Assembly: GCA_036971715.1 (NCBI GenBank)
Contig: JAVHJL010000003.1
Span: 2,356,001 to 2,420,000, forward strand
Source: Arthrobotrys musiformis
Lineage: Eukaryota; Ascomycota; Orbiliomycetes; Orbiliales; Orbiliaceae
Reading direction: 5' to 3'
DNA: 64,000 nucleotides
The position numbers and the translations under genes were made by a program. The notes below the pieces were generated by a model. It made no database searches. It was not told the origin of the DNA and saw only the letters and a program-made list of their open reading frames with translations. Shown piece by piece: positions 1 to 12,018 of this stretch. How positions within the stretch are numbered: the stretch's first letter is position 1; each line of letters begins with the position of its first letter.

Positions 1-3000
1 ACAATATAGTAACAGTCTTGAATCTGGTCCAAAATGTGCTGCACGGTATCGATGACAATACCTGATACACAAAACATGGGGGGCGGGAAGAGGCGATCGA
101 TGATGATCCTAATAGTGGAGACTGCTCAGTACATGAACCGAGAAACATGCATGCCAGAATCCCCTAACTTTTTTAATTGATTACATTAATGTTCGATTCG
201 TTGGAGGTTTTCCCCACTTGGGTAAATTAGTCCCGTATGCTCAGAAGCCTAAACATACACCTCAATGATGAATAGGTCTCACATATTTCGTCCATGCTAT
301 AGGCCTTTTCGAAGAACTCCAGATGCCGAAAGACATTTGAACGGTATTCCCAAGGTATCCCTTTGTGACGTCTAGGTACGAGACCATTCCCATCCTTCAT
401 CTCTTCTTTCTTCAATCTCTAGATCTAGCAAAACGCTGACCGGATTCTCTGCCCTAAAAACCCATAGCGCGAGTCATATTCACCCTAGATGCCACACCAG
501 GAACAATGGCTGGCGGTAAGCCTTACGTTAGGGCGTATACTCGCCAACCCCCCTCCAAAAAAAAAAAAAAAAAAAAAAAACCGAAACGCCTCTCTGCCCC
601 AAAAGGGGAACTCACATCCCTATAAAGAAGATAGGGCAACGGAAGAAAGAAACGTGATCAAAAGAATTGCTAATAAATTTCCCAAGAGCCTCCATTGCAT
701 ATAGGAGCGATAACCGTTGTAGATCCCTCGTTTGTCGGATTTTATGGGGAGGCGGTGGACTACTCCCTCTTGGCAAGGAAATTTATCCATGAAGAGATTA
801 AACAGTAACTCGAAACCCAGAGCTCCGAAGGGGCGAAAGGAACGTAAAGCGAAGAATACGCTGAAGGATTTAAACAATTGGACTCGTGGGAAACCCAATA
901 TAGTATCCCCAAACGGTAGGAGTCTAGTATCCACCGCGGTTTATACATGGGCTTGTCTGGTTGCTTCTTAATCTTGACCTAGCGTTCTCATGGGGACGGG
1001 ATAGCGAAGCGTTGAGCTTTGTGTCATTTTGTGATACCCTGATTCTTGTTCCGTTACACATACTAACTCCACGCCTGCATGCAGCTACAGGTTAAAGAAC
1101 GGCCCATGCTTCTTCCCAACAACAATCGACCTACAGGGGAACGTTAAGTTTGACCCTCTCTGCCGGTGAAATCGACGAATTGCCCAAGTGATGGTAATCT
1201 GAATATCAAAAGAATTCTCCATTTTCAACCCCAAATGCCAAGCTGTCACTGTCAATGTAACGTGCACCTACGCCCACAGCCTCTCGTGATATAATATTCA
1301 GATATACACAACGGTTTATGGTACTATTGGTTTAACAATGCATAAAATCATTACGCCCCCCAAAATTTTCGAATTGAACACCATAATTGTTACTGGCCTC
1401 CCCCTCCGACGCAAGTGGCGTGACGCATAATGTATACCATAGAGCAGTATGAAGGCTTGTGGTGCACTCTTTGCCCTTCCCATGCGCCTCCCGTAATCCT
1501 GCGGCAGAGGCGATTTCCATTATATTATACTACGATTATACATAATGTGATATTGGGTAAGAGAAATCTGCATACGTACTGCGATGGACTGATTGAAAGC
1601 CACCGTATGCACGACAGTTTCCAATACTAACGCCTCCTATTCTTCAAATCCGATTGCTGGGTTTTCGAAAAGGGACCGGAGCCTCCTAGAGGAGATCACA
1701 AAATTAAAAGAAGAGAGGGCCGTCGTATTGGCTTCTTTAAAATATTACTCTGGGGAGTGAGTCTTCTTCCCCCCAGCTGCTCTAGAGGACCCAAGCAATA
1801 TGTCTAGTTTCGAGGCTGTTATTTTCAAATTTCAACCTACATCGAATCGGCTAGAAGTACCCTCCTTCCACAGCTCTTCCACTTCCGTAAGCCGCCCACC
1901 CAGGAACCAGAGCTAAAAAGCAGGAATGGCACCCATAGCGTGTACAGCCATATGCATCAAATTCCATCAATCAAGGGACATATTAAATCCTTTGTCTTTG
2001 GTTTTTGCCCTTCACTCAAGGATTTCTACCCGGGAATAGCGGAGGGTGGAGTGTAATAGCATGTATGTAGCTTCCTCGAAGGGTAGAAAGAAAGGAAAAG
2101 AAGGATAGAGGACTCTTGCTCTAAAGGCATGGGACTACTTCGTACTAGCATGTGGACAATCCTCGTTCGAGCTCCACCAGCTAGCCTCGAGGGTCGACAG
2201 CACTAGGCATTAACCTTACTAAAATATGTACACAACGATCTCTAGACCCCATACCATATACAGCCCGACATCCGCTAGCTATACACGTTCGAATTCAAAC
2301 TATCACAAACCACCCCGCCTACCATAGGGGCTTTGTGGGGTTTTGAGGGCTCTTTTCCATCTCGAAGACGCCTTGAAGCACCTTGAAGACCCCTTCATTA
2401 TGAAGCCAAATGTAAGACCAACCCTCCGAGCCGGTCCAAAATATGTCCCCCTCTACACCAACCTCACGATCTACTACTCCCACCACACCCAAGTCAGATA
2501 CCATCAAGATCTAGACGTCACCCCAAAAAAGGCCTAACCATTTCCGTATCAACCGACAGACGTCAATCAAGACCCCCGCCGATCTTAAATAGCCAAGGGA
2601 TACACGATATAATTAAATACACGCCCAAAATAATATCTTTACACTAATAGCAGCACCGGCAGTATAGTGCTAGCAACGAGTAGTAACGGTAGTATCAAGT
2701 AATAGTCGTAGTAGGCAATGATATGATATAAAAAGAAGTTTGTGAGATAAAAATAGCTCTCTCCCTTTGTCTCAAAAAAGTTAAAAGTTAAAAAAAGGGA
2801 AGAGAAGAAAAAAGAAAAGAAAATTATCATGAGGGCAGCCTTGATCCACATTAGGAACGCCTGAAAAAGATATTAAATGTAATGACAAGAAAAATGAAGC
2901 TAAACACTCAACCAAAGGAATATATCTGAGCACAAAGTCTCTCCTGTCGACAAAAACCCCACCGGGTAAGTAATAATTAGAGAGAAGAAGAAAAACAGGA

Positions 3001-3320
3001 CTCCCACGATTCATCAAGCGCAAAGAAAAAGATATCATCGTCATCATCAATAACAAGAGGCCCCCTTTTTGAACAATCGAAAAAAGAACACAATGTCGAT
3101 ACAATTGAGTTTTAAGGATGGGAACAGGGACAAGTATCAAGAATACAAGAAAAAAAAGGAGGATGGACATGAACAGAAAAAAAAAGATATTACACCAATG
3201 TGTCACCTAAACGCCTACCCTGCTAACTGTTGATTCGTAACAATAGGTGAAGAAAGGATGGAATAACGTCGTTAGAAAGTGTCGACACATAGTAAAAAAT
3301 GATAATGTCAGACTGATCAA
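1..3320. other. Left-edge interval without a recognised gene
   Basis: About 3.3 kb in which no reading frame on either strand resembles a known family and no chain of short exons with consistent splice sites could be built. It holds a 24-base A tract (557-580) and A/T-rich sequence on the 3' side of the RhoGAP gene (about 2640-3230) that probably includes that gene's 3' untranslated region. Stops are dense in all frames and frames over 100 codons are compositionally random. A gene whose exons lie mainly outside the window cannot be excluded. Confidence 0.5.
557..580. repeat. Poly(A) tract, 24 bp
   Basis: Uninterrupted run of 24 A on the + strand in gene-free sequence, one of about a dozen A/T homopolymers of 16 bp or more in the window. 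No target-site duplication or adjacent element is visible that would make it a retroposon tail. Confidence 0.95.
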
Positions 3321-5918
3321 TCACCTTTTCGGCGAGGGCGGCGCGTCAACTTCGGCAATTGGGGTCGTGGATAGCATAGGAAACTGTGGTGGACCAGCCG
3401 TGGCATCTCTCTCCTTCTCTCCTTTGTCCTTTCTCTCATTTATCTTCTTTTGCAGCCAGCTGATCGCACCTAAGTTTTCAGTACTTGGAGTGTGCTGCCC
3501 ACTCGCACTGGCCCCTCGCTGCGGCAAAGTTGAGACCTCTTTTGGCGCCTCACCCGCCTTCTCGCCTACAGAATGACTACGCCTTCGACCTTTAGAATTC
3601 AAAGAGTTTGTAGAACCGTTGCTATTAATAGGTCTGACAAACGGTGGGGAGATGAGGCCTGAAAGTTTGTCAGCAGTAGCTTGGGCGGTGGCTTGAGCCG
3701 ATCCAAGGTTCAATTTCTGGGCAGACTTTCGCCAAATCGATTTCTGTTTCGGCTTCTCGTTGAGCTTCGAATCGTCGGGCTGGGAGGACTGTGAGGAGAG
3801 AGATGAAGCCTGCGATGGTGTTTGAGAAACCTGCTGGACGAGAGATGAAGTGGAGGCAGATGGGGCACCTCTCCCATGTGGAACACCGGGAGCTGGAGGT
3901 TCTAGTTGCTTTGGATCTACCGGTGTGGATGCTTGAATGTTGGCCTGGAAAGCGGGGGTTCTAGTATCTAGAACCGGGAGACCGTTCGGTGGTGAGGCGG
4001 AAATAGGTAGTAAAGGAGGCTGTTGAGAGGTAGGGTTGGAAGCTGGGGGGATCTGTTGCGAAATTGCGATGGGGGGGTGCGATGCTGTTGTCCCATTCAA
4101 TGATGCTGTAGACGACTCTGCTGACGGGTTTTGACTTCCAGGAATCCTCTTCTTCCTAAGTTTGTTAGAGGTCTTCCTCTCAGTTTCACTACCCGGGGAC
4201 CGTGCAAAATAAGATGAGAAACTTTTTTCCTTTGTAGGTGTTCGCAAAGGCTGAGCTGAATTAGATTGTTCGGCGGGTGCCTGTGCAGGAGGTTGAGAGT
4301 CACTGTTAGTAGGCGGTTCAACTGGTGAAACCATTTCCGAAAACTCAGATGTGGTCTTCTCCCCATGACTACTCGACACTCTCGGGAATTCCGATTTCTC
4401 AGTCGATTGCTCGGTAATAGCAGCTGCCGGAAGGGCTAAAGTCTTTCCCGCCATGCTGTCGGGGACCTCTTGCTCCGGAGTGATCCCTTCACTCATCTGC
4501 CCTTTCTGCGGGAATCGAGGGGAAACTGGCATGCGAGGGGACTGTGGTGTCCTGGGTGGGAATGTCGGTGTGGTTACGGAAGGGGACCGGTTCTTAGACG
4601 GGACCGTATTGCTTCGGCTGAGGCCAATGGGACCGACGGTAGGACTCGACACTGATTTTCTAGAACTTGTCGAGTTATGTCTTTGAATCCCGAACTTTTT
4701 CACCGACTCAGCCCCTGCGCTAGCGTTCGACGGGTGTCTATCAAGTCCATTTTTAGACTGATTGCGCGGTGACTCTGATGATGGTTGGTAACCTTCCGAC
4801 GGTACCTTGTCCTCGTGATGACGGTTCTCGTTCTCATCCGAGCCCCTCATCCCTAGCAAGAAATTATCCTGGTTTAGGATAAGAAATATCAATACGTCCT
4901 GTGATAACCGGTAGTCTGCAGGTGACATTTCGTGATCAGGATGGGAGATTATCCCAGGCTGAAAGATCGCTGCAAGATTTGCTGCCGGCATGAGATTTAC
5001 GTCCGCTTTAGAGGAGAATACTGCGAGCAAATCGAGGATGTATAACAGTAACTGTCGGTTTAATGGAGGGAGTTCGCTAATAAGGCGCTGATATGTTTTG
5101 ATCGCTTCGGTATCGTCAATTGTCCCACCAACTGATAGAGGTTGCCTGAATTTGTCGTAATAATCGAGTGGGATTATCGGCTCCGGGAGCTGGTTCAGGT
5201 ACCGTCTCAAGATGTTGGCAGCATCGTGGACTGTGTAACCAGTCCAATCCAGACCTTTCCCGTACTTATCGGGAGAATTGAAGACGACCTGAAGGTCCTT
5301 TATTCTCTTGGCTGAGCCGCTGAGACGAAATATACCTTCAACATCAGTGGCTATAAGGATATTTCCACAATGTTAGCCGTCAAATCCTCTCTCCTCTAAA
5401 AAAAAGTTCGAGCCAAGATTCTTCCTCTCTTTCCTCTCCTTGATCCTTTTTTGGGAATTACCTTTATCCTTCAAAAAAACGCCACATTTAGCAATGACAA
5501 TTGGGATGTAGCCGTAGATGAACGAATTGCCATTCTGGTCGTTCATGCTGATGGCGACTTTAGCATACTTAATGCTCTCCTGGAGAGGTACACCGAAGAT
5601 TCCCGGGGGGCCTAGACCATCATGAACAGGGATTAGCTTCTTCGAATGAAACGGAACAAAAGACCGACAAGCAATGAACAGCAGCTCTAGGGAGCTTGAG
5701 TCAAAGCCACCAAATCAAACACCCACGACCTAAGAACACCCCCAACCCGTATGCGAAACGAAAAGGTAGGAGAGGGAAAATAAAACAAAATTACCTTCTT
5801 TCGGTTCCTCTTTCTTGGGATTACCCTTCTTGAATTTATCCCACCAAGACGTCAAAGAAGCCTTCGTCGGCGGTGAAGCCGGACTTGTAAACGGGTGTCC
5901 GCCTGCCCCCGAGGCCAT
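3321..5918 (-). CDS. Rho GTPase-activating protein, Sac7 type
   Basis: Predicted exons 5918-5795, 5611-5462 and 5350-3321 give 767 residues. A short basic N-terminus with a Trp-rich stretch (ASLTSWWDKFKKG) leads into a RhoGAP domain (about residues 45-245) with the signature EGIFRLSGS, whose Arg (about R100) is the catalytic arginine finger, then RRYLNQLPEPIIP. The remaining about 500 residues are Ser/Pro/Gln-rich and look disordered. Family knowledge: Sac7/Bag7-type RhoGAPs down-regulate Rho1, tuning cell-wall integrity and actin signalling at the cortex. The start was chosen as the first ATG in the exon that splices in frame into the GAP domain; longer in-frame sequence upstream has no ATG. 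The exact Rho substrate is inference. The gene is divergent from TIM9 across about 2.5 kb. Confidence 0.9.
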
Positions 5919-7857
5919 TGTATCGTTCGAAAGCGCGCGGCGCACACACTTCCTCAGACGCGGAAGTTAATTGTGAAAGAAAAAAGATCCCTTTTTTGTT
6001 CCCGGCCGAGGCAAAAATCAAGGGAAGAAAGGGACACTCGTTTGTTTGTGCTCCGTATCCAGGTCGTCGTTTTGTTTGATGATGGCTGTTCTGACTGGAA
6101 TTTAAATTCCGGGCCCTAGGTACCTAGCTAGGGAGAGAGGGAAAGAGAGGGTGAAAGGGGAAGTCGGAGGATGGCGATGGCAGTAATGAGGATTTTTGAG
6201 GGCGACGAAGATCGTTAGGTGGTAGTGCGACAGGAGGAATAAGCGCTTGATGAGGTGGTTTTGGTGTACGGTGCCTTGTGCCCAGGGACGGGGATGCTGA
6301 TGGTGGGGCTTATGGTCTTTGTTGACATGTCAGCTCCAAGGTAAGAAGTATGTATGTATATGTATGCAAGGTACTAGCTGAGAACAGTGCAGTGCAGGGA
6401 AGAGACAGGACGGGACAAAAACGAAATTTAAGAACAAAATAAGATGGAACAGCAGGAAGACAAGGGTCTTGTTGATGATGAGGTTGATTCCCAGGAGACG
6501 GGGAGAAGAGGGAAAGGAGGGTCAGAGGGTGTCTCTGGAGACAGGTGAGGGGAGGGGAACGGGGGTGAGGGGTGAGCGTACTGACGGTTGTGGTGGTGAT
6601 GGAGGTGGCTTGCGCGATGGAGAAAGAAGTGGTGATGTGTGGAGAGAGGTGGAGAGGTGGAGTGGAGCGGAGTGGCAGCAGCGTGTATGTGCCTGTGCGT
6701 GTGTGTGGATGGGTGTGGATGGGTGCGTGGTGGATGTGTGGCTGCTGTGCGGTGAGGTTGTTGATGTGTTTATGTGTTGTCGTAGAGACTCCGCCAACAA
6801 TATCAAAGTGACCACAGTCGATGGGATGCCGATGCTGCTGCTGATGAAGCTGACGATGCCTATGATGACGATAATACTGCGATGGGGTTGGAGATGCTGG
6901 AGACGATACTGCGATGGATGTGGTGAAGGTGGAGAGATTCTATCTATCGATCTATCTATCAATATTGATCTGGCGAAAGAGAAAGAGAGAAAGAGAGAGA
7001 GAAAGAAAGGCTTAGTTAGCCAGTTTCAAGGGAATTCAGGGAAAAAAAAGAGGGTCCCGTCAAAATCTGGGGATGCCAGTGCCAGTGCCAGTGCCAGTGC
7101 CGTACCAAGGACCAAACGGTACCAAGTGCCACACCCAACTTAACTTAACTCAACTATCGATAGTCGATAGCAAACACTTACCGATCATATGTCTCTTCTA
7201 CCATTAATTACTAACCCAGTAGGTATATACGTACACAACCTAGTTCATACATGAAAGGATGTCGAGTACCCTTATATATATAAGTAGGTATACTGATATA
7301 TAATATCATCGCAGATCCTAGATCCTCACATTCTGCACGAGCGAGAGGGGACGAGAACCAGAGGGCGCGCGGAGAGGGAAAGAGAGAGAGAGAGGAATCT
7401 ATTCTTGGATACATCCACTAAGAACAGAACAGACCAGAACAACCAACATTACAAACTGCAATCCCTCGAAAACGAAAGCCAAAACCAGGGAACGAACGAA
7501 TGAATCCGTCCCATCATACATGCTAGGAACTTGCATACATATCCAAGATTTCCTCGTGAACAAAAAGCAAGGTCCCAGACCGGGTCCATCACCCGTCGTC
7601 AAAGGTAAAGAGCGAGGGAGAAAAGAACAACTGACCGAATGGAGATAATATGCAGGACATCCACAAAAGTATAGACAAGTATCACGACACCTTACTATAC
7701 ACACACACACCGCGCATTTTTGAGGCTTGCATGTCCACCACCCACCCCTTGGAGGGTGTCCCGTGCCCGTTTCACCACGGGCAGAACAAACAAATTTTTT
7801 TAAATTTTTCGTCGCTGTCACTTGTCATAAACCAAGAGGCGCGCCTGAGGGAGGAGT

Positions 7858-7890
<33 letters not shown>

Positions 7891-8442
7891 AGAAGTGCCT
7901 CAACGCCACTTTCCGAACAAAATGGGCGGAGTCGCTGTTTGTATGCAAGGTCCGATGACATAATTGCGTCGTCGTCGTCGTAGGCGTCGGAACCGCCAAT
8001 GTGGCACAAGGAATCCCCATCCATCCAGGTCGGAAACCTTCCTATTTGTAGAGAGAAATTGAATATTGTGTCATTCCTCAAAACAAGAATAATTTTTTGT
8101 ATCTTTCCATTGGCCCCGGCACGGCCGGTTGCAATCTTGAACACAAGTGAATTTAAGTGAACGGCAAATGAACAGCTGAATGAAGTCGAATGGTTGGCTG
8201 GAAAACCTCAGCTCAGTTCCTGCTTCTTCGCCTGCTTTCAATCGAGCCGCGTTGGGTTGTCGTTGCTCTCTTGCCAACTGGGTACTGGGTAGCTAGCCAG
8301 CAACGAGTGCTCGTTGCTCGTTATCGATAACCCAAACTTTTTCCCTTCCAACAGCAGCGACACCAAAAAAACCTCCAACAACCACATATCACCATCACCA
8401 CTCCATACCTCTACACCCGTATACCCCATCACCACCGCAAAA
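5919..8442. other. Divergent intergenic region between the RhoGAP and TIM9 genes
   Basis: About 2.5 kb with no supported gene. It contains a palindrome CTAGGTACCTAG (6116-6127), GT/TG-rich and GAGA-rich simple sequence (6480-7010), a GCCAGT array (7075-7100) and a 30-base A tract (7859-7888). The long frames on both strands here are low-complexity translations of these repeats. Both flanking genes must draw their promoters from this interval. Confidence 0.6.
7859..7888. repeat. Poly(A) tract, 30 bp
   Basis: Thirty consecutive A residues, about 550 bp upstream of the TIM9 start. Poly(dA:dT) of this length is known to disfavour nucleosomes, so a promoter-architecture role is possible but not shown. 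Confidence 0.95.
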
Positions 8443-8862
8443 ATGGACGGGTAAGCTCCCCACACACACACCCAATACCCAACTCCTATCCCCAACTAAT
8501 ATATTCCTTAAAAAAACAGCCTCACAGCAGCAGAACAACGCGAATTCAACGCCGTCGTCGAACGCCGTCAGATGCGCGAGTTCATGAACATGTACTCAAA
8601 CCTCGTCCAACGCTGCTTCGATGACTGCGTCAACGACTTCACCTCAAAAACAATGAACGCCAAGGAGGAAGGTTGTATCTCCAAGTGCGTCGAGAAGTGG
8701 TTGAAGGGCAGCGAGAGGATGGGGCAAAGGTTTGCTGAGCAGAAGTACGTCCTCTTTCATCTATATATATCCCTTATATACTAGGAAGCAGCGGCTAATG
8801 AAATCTACAGTGCGGCAATGATGCAAAGCGGTGGTTCCCTCGGCGGAGCAGCCGGCCGATAA
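8443..8862 (+). CDS. TIM9: Mitochondrial import inner-membrane translocase subunit Tim9
   Basis: Exons 8443-8450 (only 8 nt), 8520-8744 and 8811-8862 give 94 residues, the usual size for small Tims. Twin CX3C motifs are plain: C35-FDD-C39 and C55-ISK-C59, separated by 15 residues, which form the two intramolecular disulfides of the family. Family knowledge: Tim9 pairs with Tim10 in a hexameric intermembrane-space chaperone that carries hydrophobic carriers to TIM22 and outer-membrane precursors to SAM; it is itself imported through Mia40. The ATG is fixed by the tiny first exon (ATG GAC GG), which joins in phase. Nothing is missing. The family could only be confused with Tim10 or Tim8; the [20 protein letters not shown] stretch favours Tim9. 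Confidence 0.96.
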
Positions 8863-9444
8863 ATATCCTACACCATAAAAAGAATTAAAAAAAATATATA
8901 TAAAAATAAAAATCCAACATTCGATCCCGATATTCGCCTTTTCCACCTAAAAGGACGAAAAACCAAGACGATTTTCTTATCCTCTTATTCAACGATTATC
9001 ACGCCACTCTGTACATTATATATTAGGGCCTTCTTGTTTCCAACTAAAAAAAAAAACGGGTGTATCCGGTGCCGGGGAATGAAAATTTTTTTATGATATA
9101 AAAAGTACATATATACCAAAGCCATTGTACATTTTGGGAGGGGGTTTTACGGGAACCATCTTTGTTTCTTTCCAATCACATCTTACCATATAGGCATCTC
9201 ATATTTTTTCATAAAAAAGAACGTATCGATCCCAAATTTTAAAGCAGAGAAAGTAAAAAGGAAGGAAAGGAACAAAACGCTGAAAAGAGGGTTTAAAAAA
9301 ACGAAAGAGTGATCAAGGACCTCCCAATCGGCCTCCGTGGAGATATACACCACCATCTCATTTTTTTTATCAATTTATACAACCGAATAGAAAGAAGTGT
9401 GTAAAGAAGGCTAGAGTTCAGCTCAAGCTTTGCCATGTGTGTGG
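8863..9444. other. Convergent 3' region between TIM9 and NFS1
   Basis: A/T-rich sequence with several short A and T runs, consistent with the two 3' untranslated regions and polyadenylation signals of the convergent genes. No coding signal seen. Confidence 0.6.
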
Positions 9445-11422
9445 TTAATGCTGCGTCCACTCGATGGTATTCAAATCAACCCCCTCCTGTACCAACTCCC
9501 ACAACGGACTGAGCTCTCTCAAGAACCCGACCCGATCTTTAACTGCCTTAAGCACATAGTCAATCTCCCGCTCCGTCGTGAACCTTCCAATACCAAATCT
9601 GATACTCGAGTGCGCAGAATCTAAACCCCATTCTTAGTAAGAAAAAAAGTACAAGGAAGGGAGAAGGGGTCGTACCATCGCTATTTCCCAAAGCACGTAA
9701 CACATAACTAGGCTCCAAACTAGCCGACGTACAGGCTGACCCAGAGCTAAGCGCAATATCTTTCAAAGCCATGAGAAGCGACTCTCCCTCGACGTAAGCG
9801 AACGAAACGTTCACGCAGCCGGGGTAGTGCCTATCCGGATCTCCGTTAAGCTGGGTGTGTTCCATGCCCAATAGGCCGTCTTTAAGCTTCTTCGCTAGTC
9901 GGCTAACATGAGCGTGGTCGTACTAGTATTATCGAAGGTTAGCCTCTCCTCATCTCTAAAGAGTGCCTTTGCAACCAAAAAAAAGTCGATAACAAGCTTG
10001 GATCATCAGTACCCCTGCGATATGCTCATCGCCTCTCTCGGAGATGCGTGGTCAAGCGCACTCCGTTGAGAAAGGCTCATTTCAATTTGAAACATTTTTT
10101 GAAATATGGTCGCATCTTCATCATGATCTCACCTGATACCGGAAAGGAAGACTCAAATAAAAAAAAAATAATAAGCAAGATGGGGTGGCTACCTTCAACT
10201 CCTCCTTCGCGATTCTGCAGGCCTCTCCGAGCCCAATAACCAACGGCGGCGCCAAAGTTCCACTCCTCAAACCTCTCTCCTGACCACCACCAGTGATCAA
10301 TGGCTCAAGTCTAACCCTCGGCTTCCTCCTAACGTAACAAGCCCCGATCCCCTTCGGTCCATAAATCTTATGCCCCGAAATACTCATCAAATCCACATTC
10401 CACTTATTAACGTCAACTTCAATCTTACCCACCGCCTGCGCGGCATCGGTATGGAAGAAAACCTTCTTCTCCCGACATAACTTTCCAATCTCTTCGACCG
10501 GTTGGATAACTCCAATTTCATTATTCACCGTCATCACAGAAACCAACGCGGTGTCAGGTCGAATAGCAGCCGCCAATTGCTCCAAGTCGATTAGCCCATT
10601 GTTCTGAACGGGGAGGTACGTGATCTCAAACCCTTCATCCTGCAAATGTCGGCAGGAGTCCAGGACGCATTTATGTTCGGTCTGGGTTGTGATGATATGC
10701 TTCTTTTTACCCTTGTAGAATCTCGGCACCCCCTTAATGGACATGTTGTTCGACTCCGTAGCACCGGAGGTAAAAATAATTTCTTTAGGATCGGCGCCAA
10801 CGAGACTGGCGACGTGGGCGCGGGCTTCTTCAACGGCCTTGTCGGTTTCCCAGCCGTAGGCGTGGGTTCGGGAATGCGGGTTTCCGAATTGACCGGTCAT
10901 ATAAGGCAGCATGGCGTCAAGGACTCGCGGGTCGGTGGGTGTGGTGGCTTGCATGTCGAGATATATGGGTCGAGAACCGGTGTCCATTATTGTAGCTTGC
11001 TTCAGAATACCTTTCACCCGCAAAACCCATATCAGTCAGCAAACAAACCCCCGAATGAAAGAGTGGAAAAGCGAAAGCATACCAGCATCAGGACTCAACA
11101 TCGCCGCAGGATCTATGGCTAAATCCACCGGCCGCTTCCCTATCGATGCAGCCTGCTCGTCTACTCCGATCTTAACAGCAGCCTCGACGGCTCCCGCCGG
11201 CTTCGATTCCTTGACATAACACCGTCTCGAAGAACCAGCACCCGTAGCAGCAGCTCGATACCCTCCCAGAATGGGCCGTGTCGCCGTCGATGTTAAAGAA
11301 TACTGCCGTCGGCATACGTGTGGGCATATGTGGAGGTTGCTGCTGCCAGTGGCCGAAATTGTTCGCGCACCAAGCAACGTGGACAGTCGTTTCGCCGATC
11401 GAGATGGTATCGAGGCCATCAT
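9445..11422 (-). CDS. NFS1: Cysteine desulfurase, mitochondrial Nfs1
   Basis: Exons 11422-11083, 11010-10193, 9922-9676 and 9620-9445 give 526 residues. Family knowledge: Nfs1 takes sulfur from cysteine with pyridoxal phosphate and passes it to the Isu scaffold for Fe-S clusters and to tRNA thiolation, with Isd11 and frataxin as partners. Visible signatures: an N-terminal Arg/Ser-rich presequence suited to mitochondrial import, the PLP-binding loop [10 protein letters not shown] with Lys at about 328, the upstream HTDAAQ stretch, and the mobile loop SSGSACTS with the catalytic Cys at about 450. The C-terminus ends in LNTIEWTQH, the conserved tail of the eukaryotic enzyme. The first exon encodes about 113 residues before the catalytic core, so the transit region is long. 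Either of two adjacent start Met codons may be used. Confidence 0.97.
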
Positions 11423-12018
11423 TTCTCTTCCACGTGTAAATTTTCACACGTTCACTCGTATTCGTAACGTCCGGGTTTTATTTTTATTTATTTTTGGTAT
11501 TTGGTTGATGTTAGATGGGAAGGCGATGCACGATGGATGGTGGGACGGAGCTTTGGCAGGTGAAATGTGGGAATCTTGAATTTGGTAATGCAGGTTTGTG
11601 TTATGTTGCAGGGGTGGGGAAGTTTAATCCCCGACCGCCACTCGGGCTTAGCGGCACCACGCTACGACGCAAGGCGGGACGGCAACATGTCCCACCGATG
11701 CATGTTTCTCTGATCAATGCAACCGGTTGTTATATATTTTTATATAAATGATAATTGGGGCTCTTTAACAGATCGGGGAAGCTTCGCTCTAGAAATCCAA
11801 TCAAAAATTACCCGTTTACAAAGAATGTACATTATTTGAACGGAAAAGAAACAGACAAGGGAAGAAGAAAAAAGCGAGAGATATAAAGTAGGAAAGACAC
11901 CTTTTTGCAACCAACGAACTCCATGTATTGGAACAGAAAAGAAATCAATTCGGAATCTGCTAATGGGAATCACAAGTTGTGGGGGGGAAATCATGAGCTA
12001 TCGCCCGCTCGAAAGAGA
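11423..12018. other. Interval between NFS1 promoter and RVS167 3' end
   Basis: About 600 bp: NFS1 promoter sequence next to the 3' end of the RVS167 gene (both - strand). No coding or RNA gene recognised. Confidence 0.6.

Noticed and set aside
620..934. 104-codon - strand frame with a hydrophobic C-terminus
   Set aside because: Overlapped by an equally open + strand frame and begins at no ATG with context; no family match.
6469..7143. 224-codon frame on the + strand
   Set aside because: Its sequence is Gly/Arg/Val/Cys-rich translation of GT- and GA-rich simple sequence; no family, no exon partners, opposite strand equally open.
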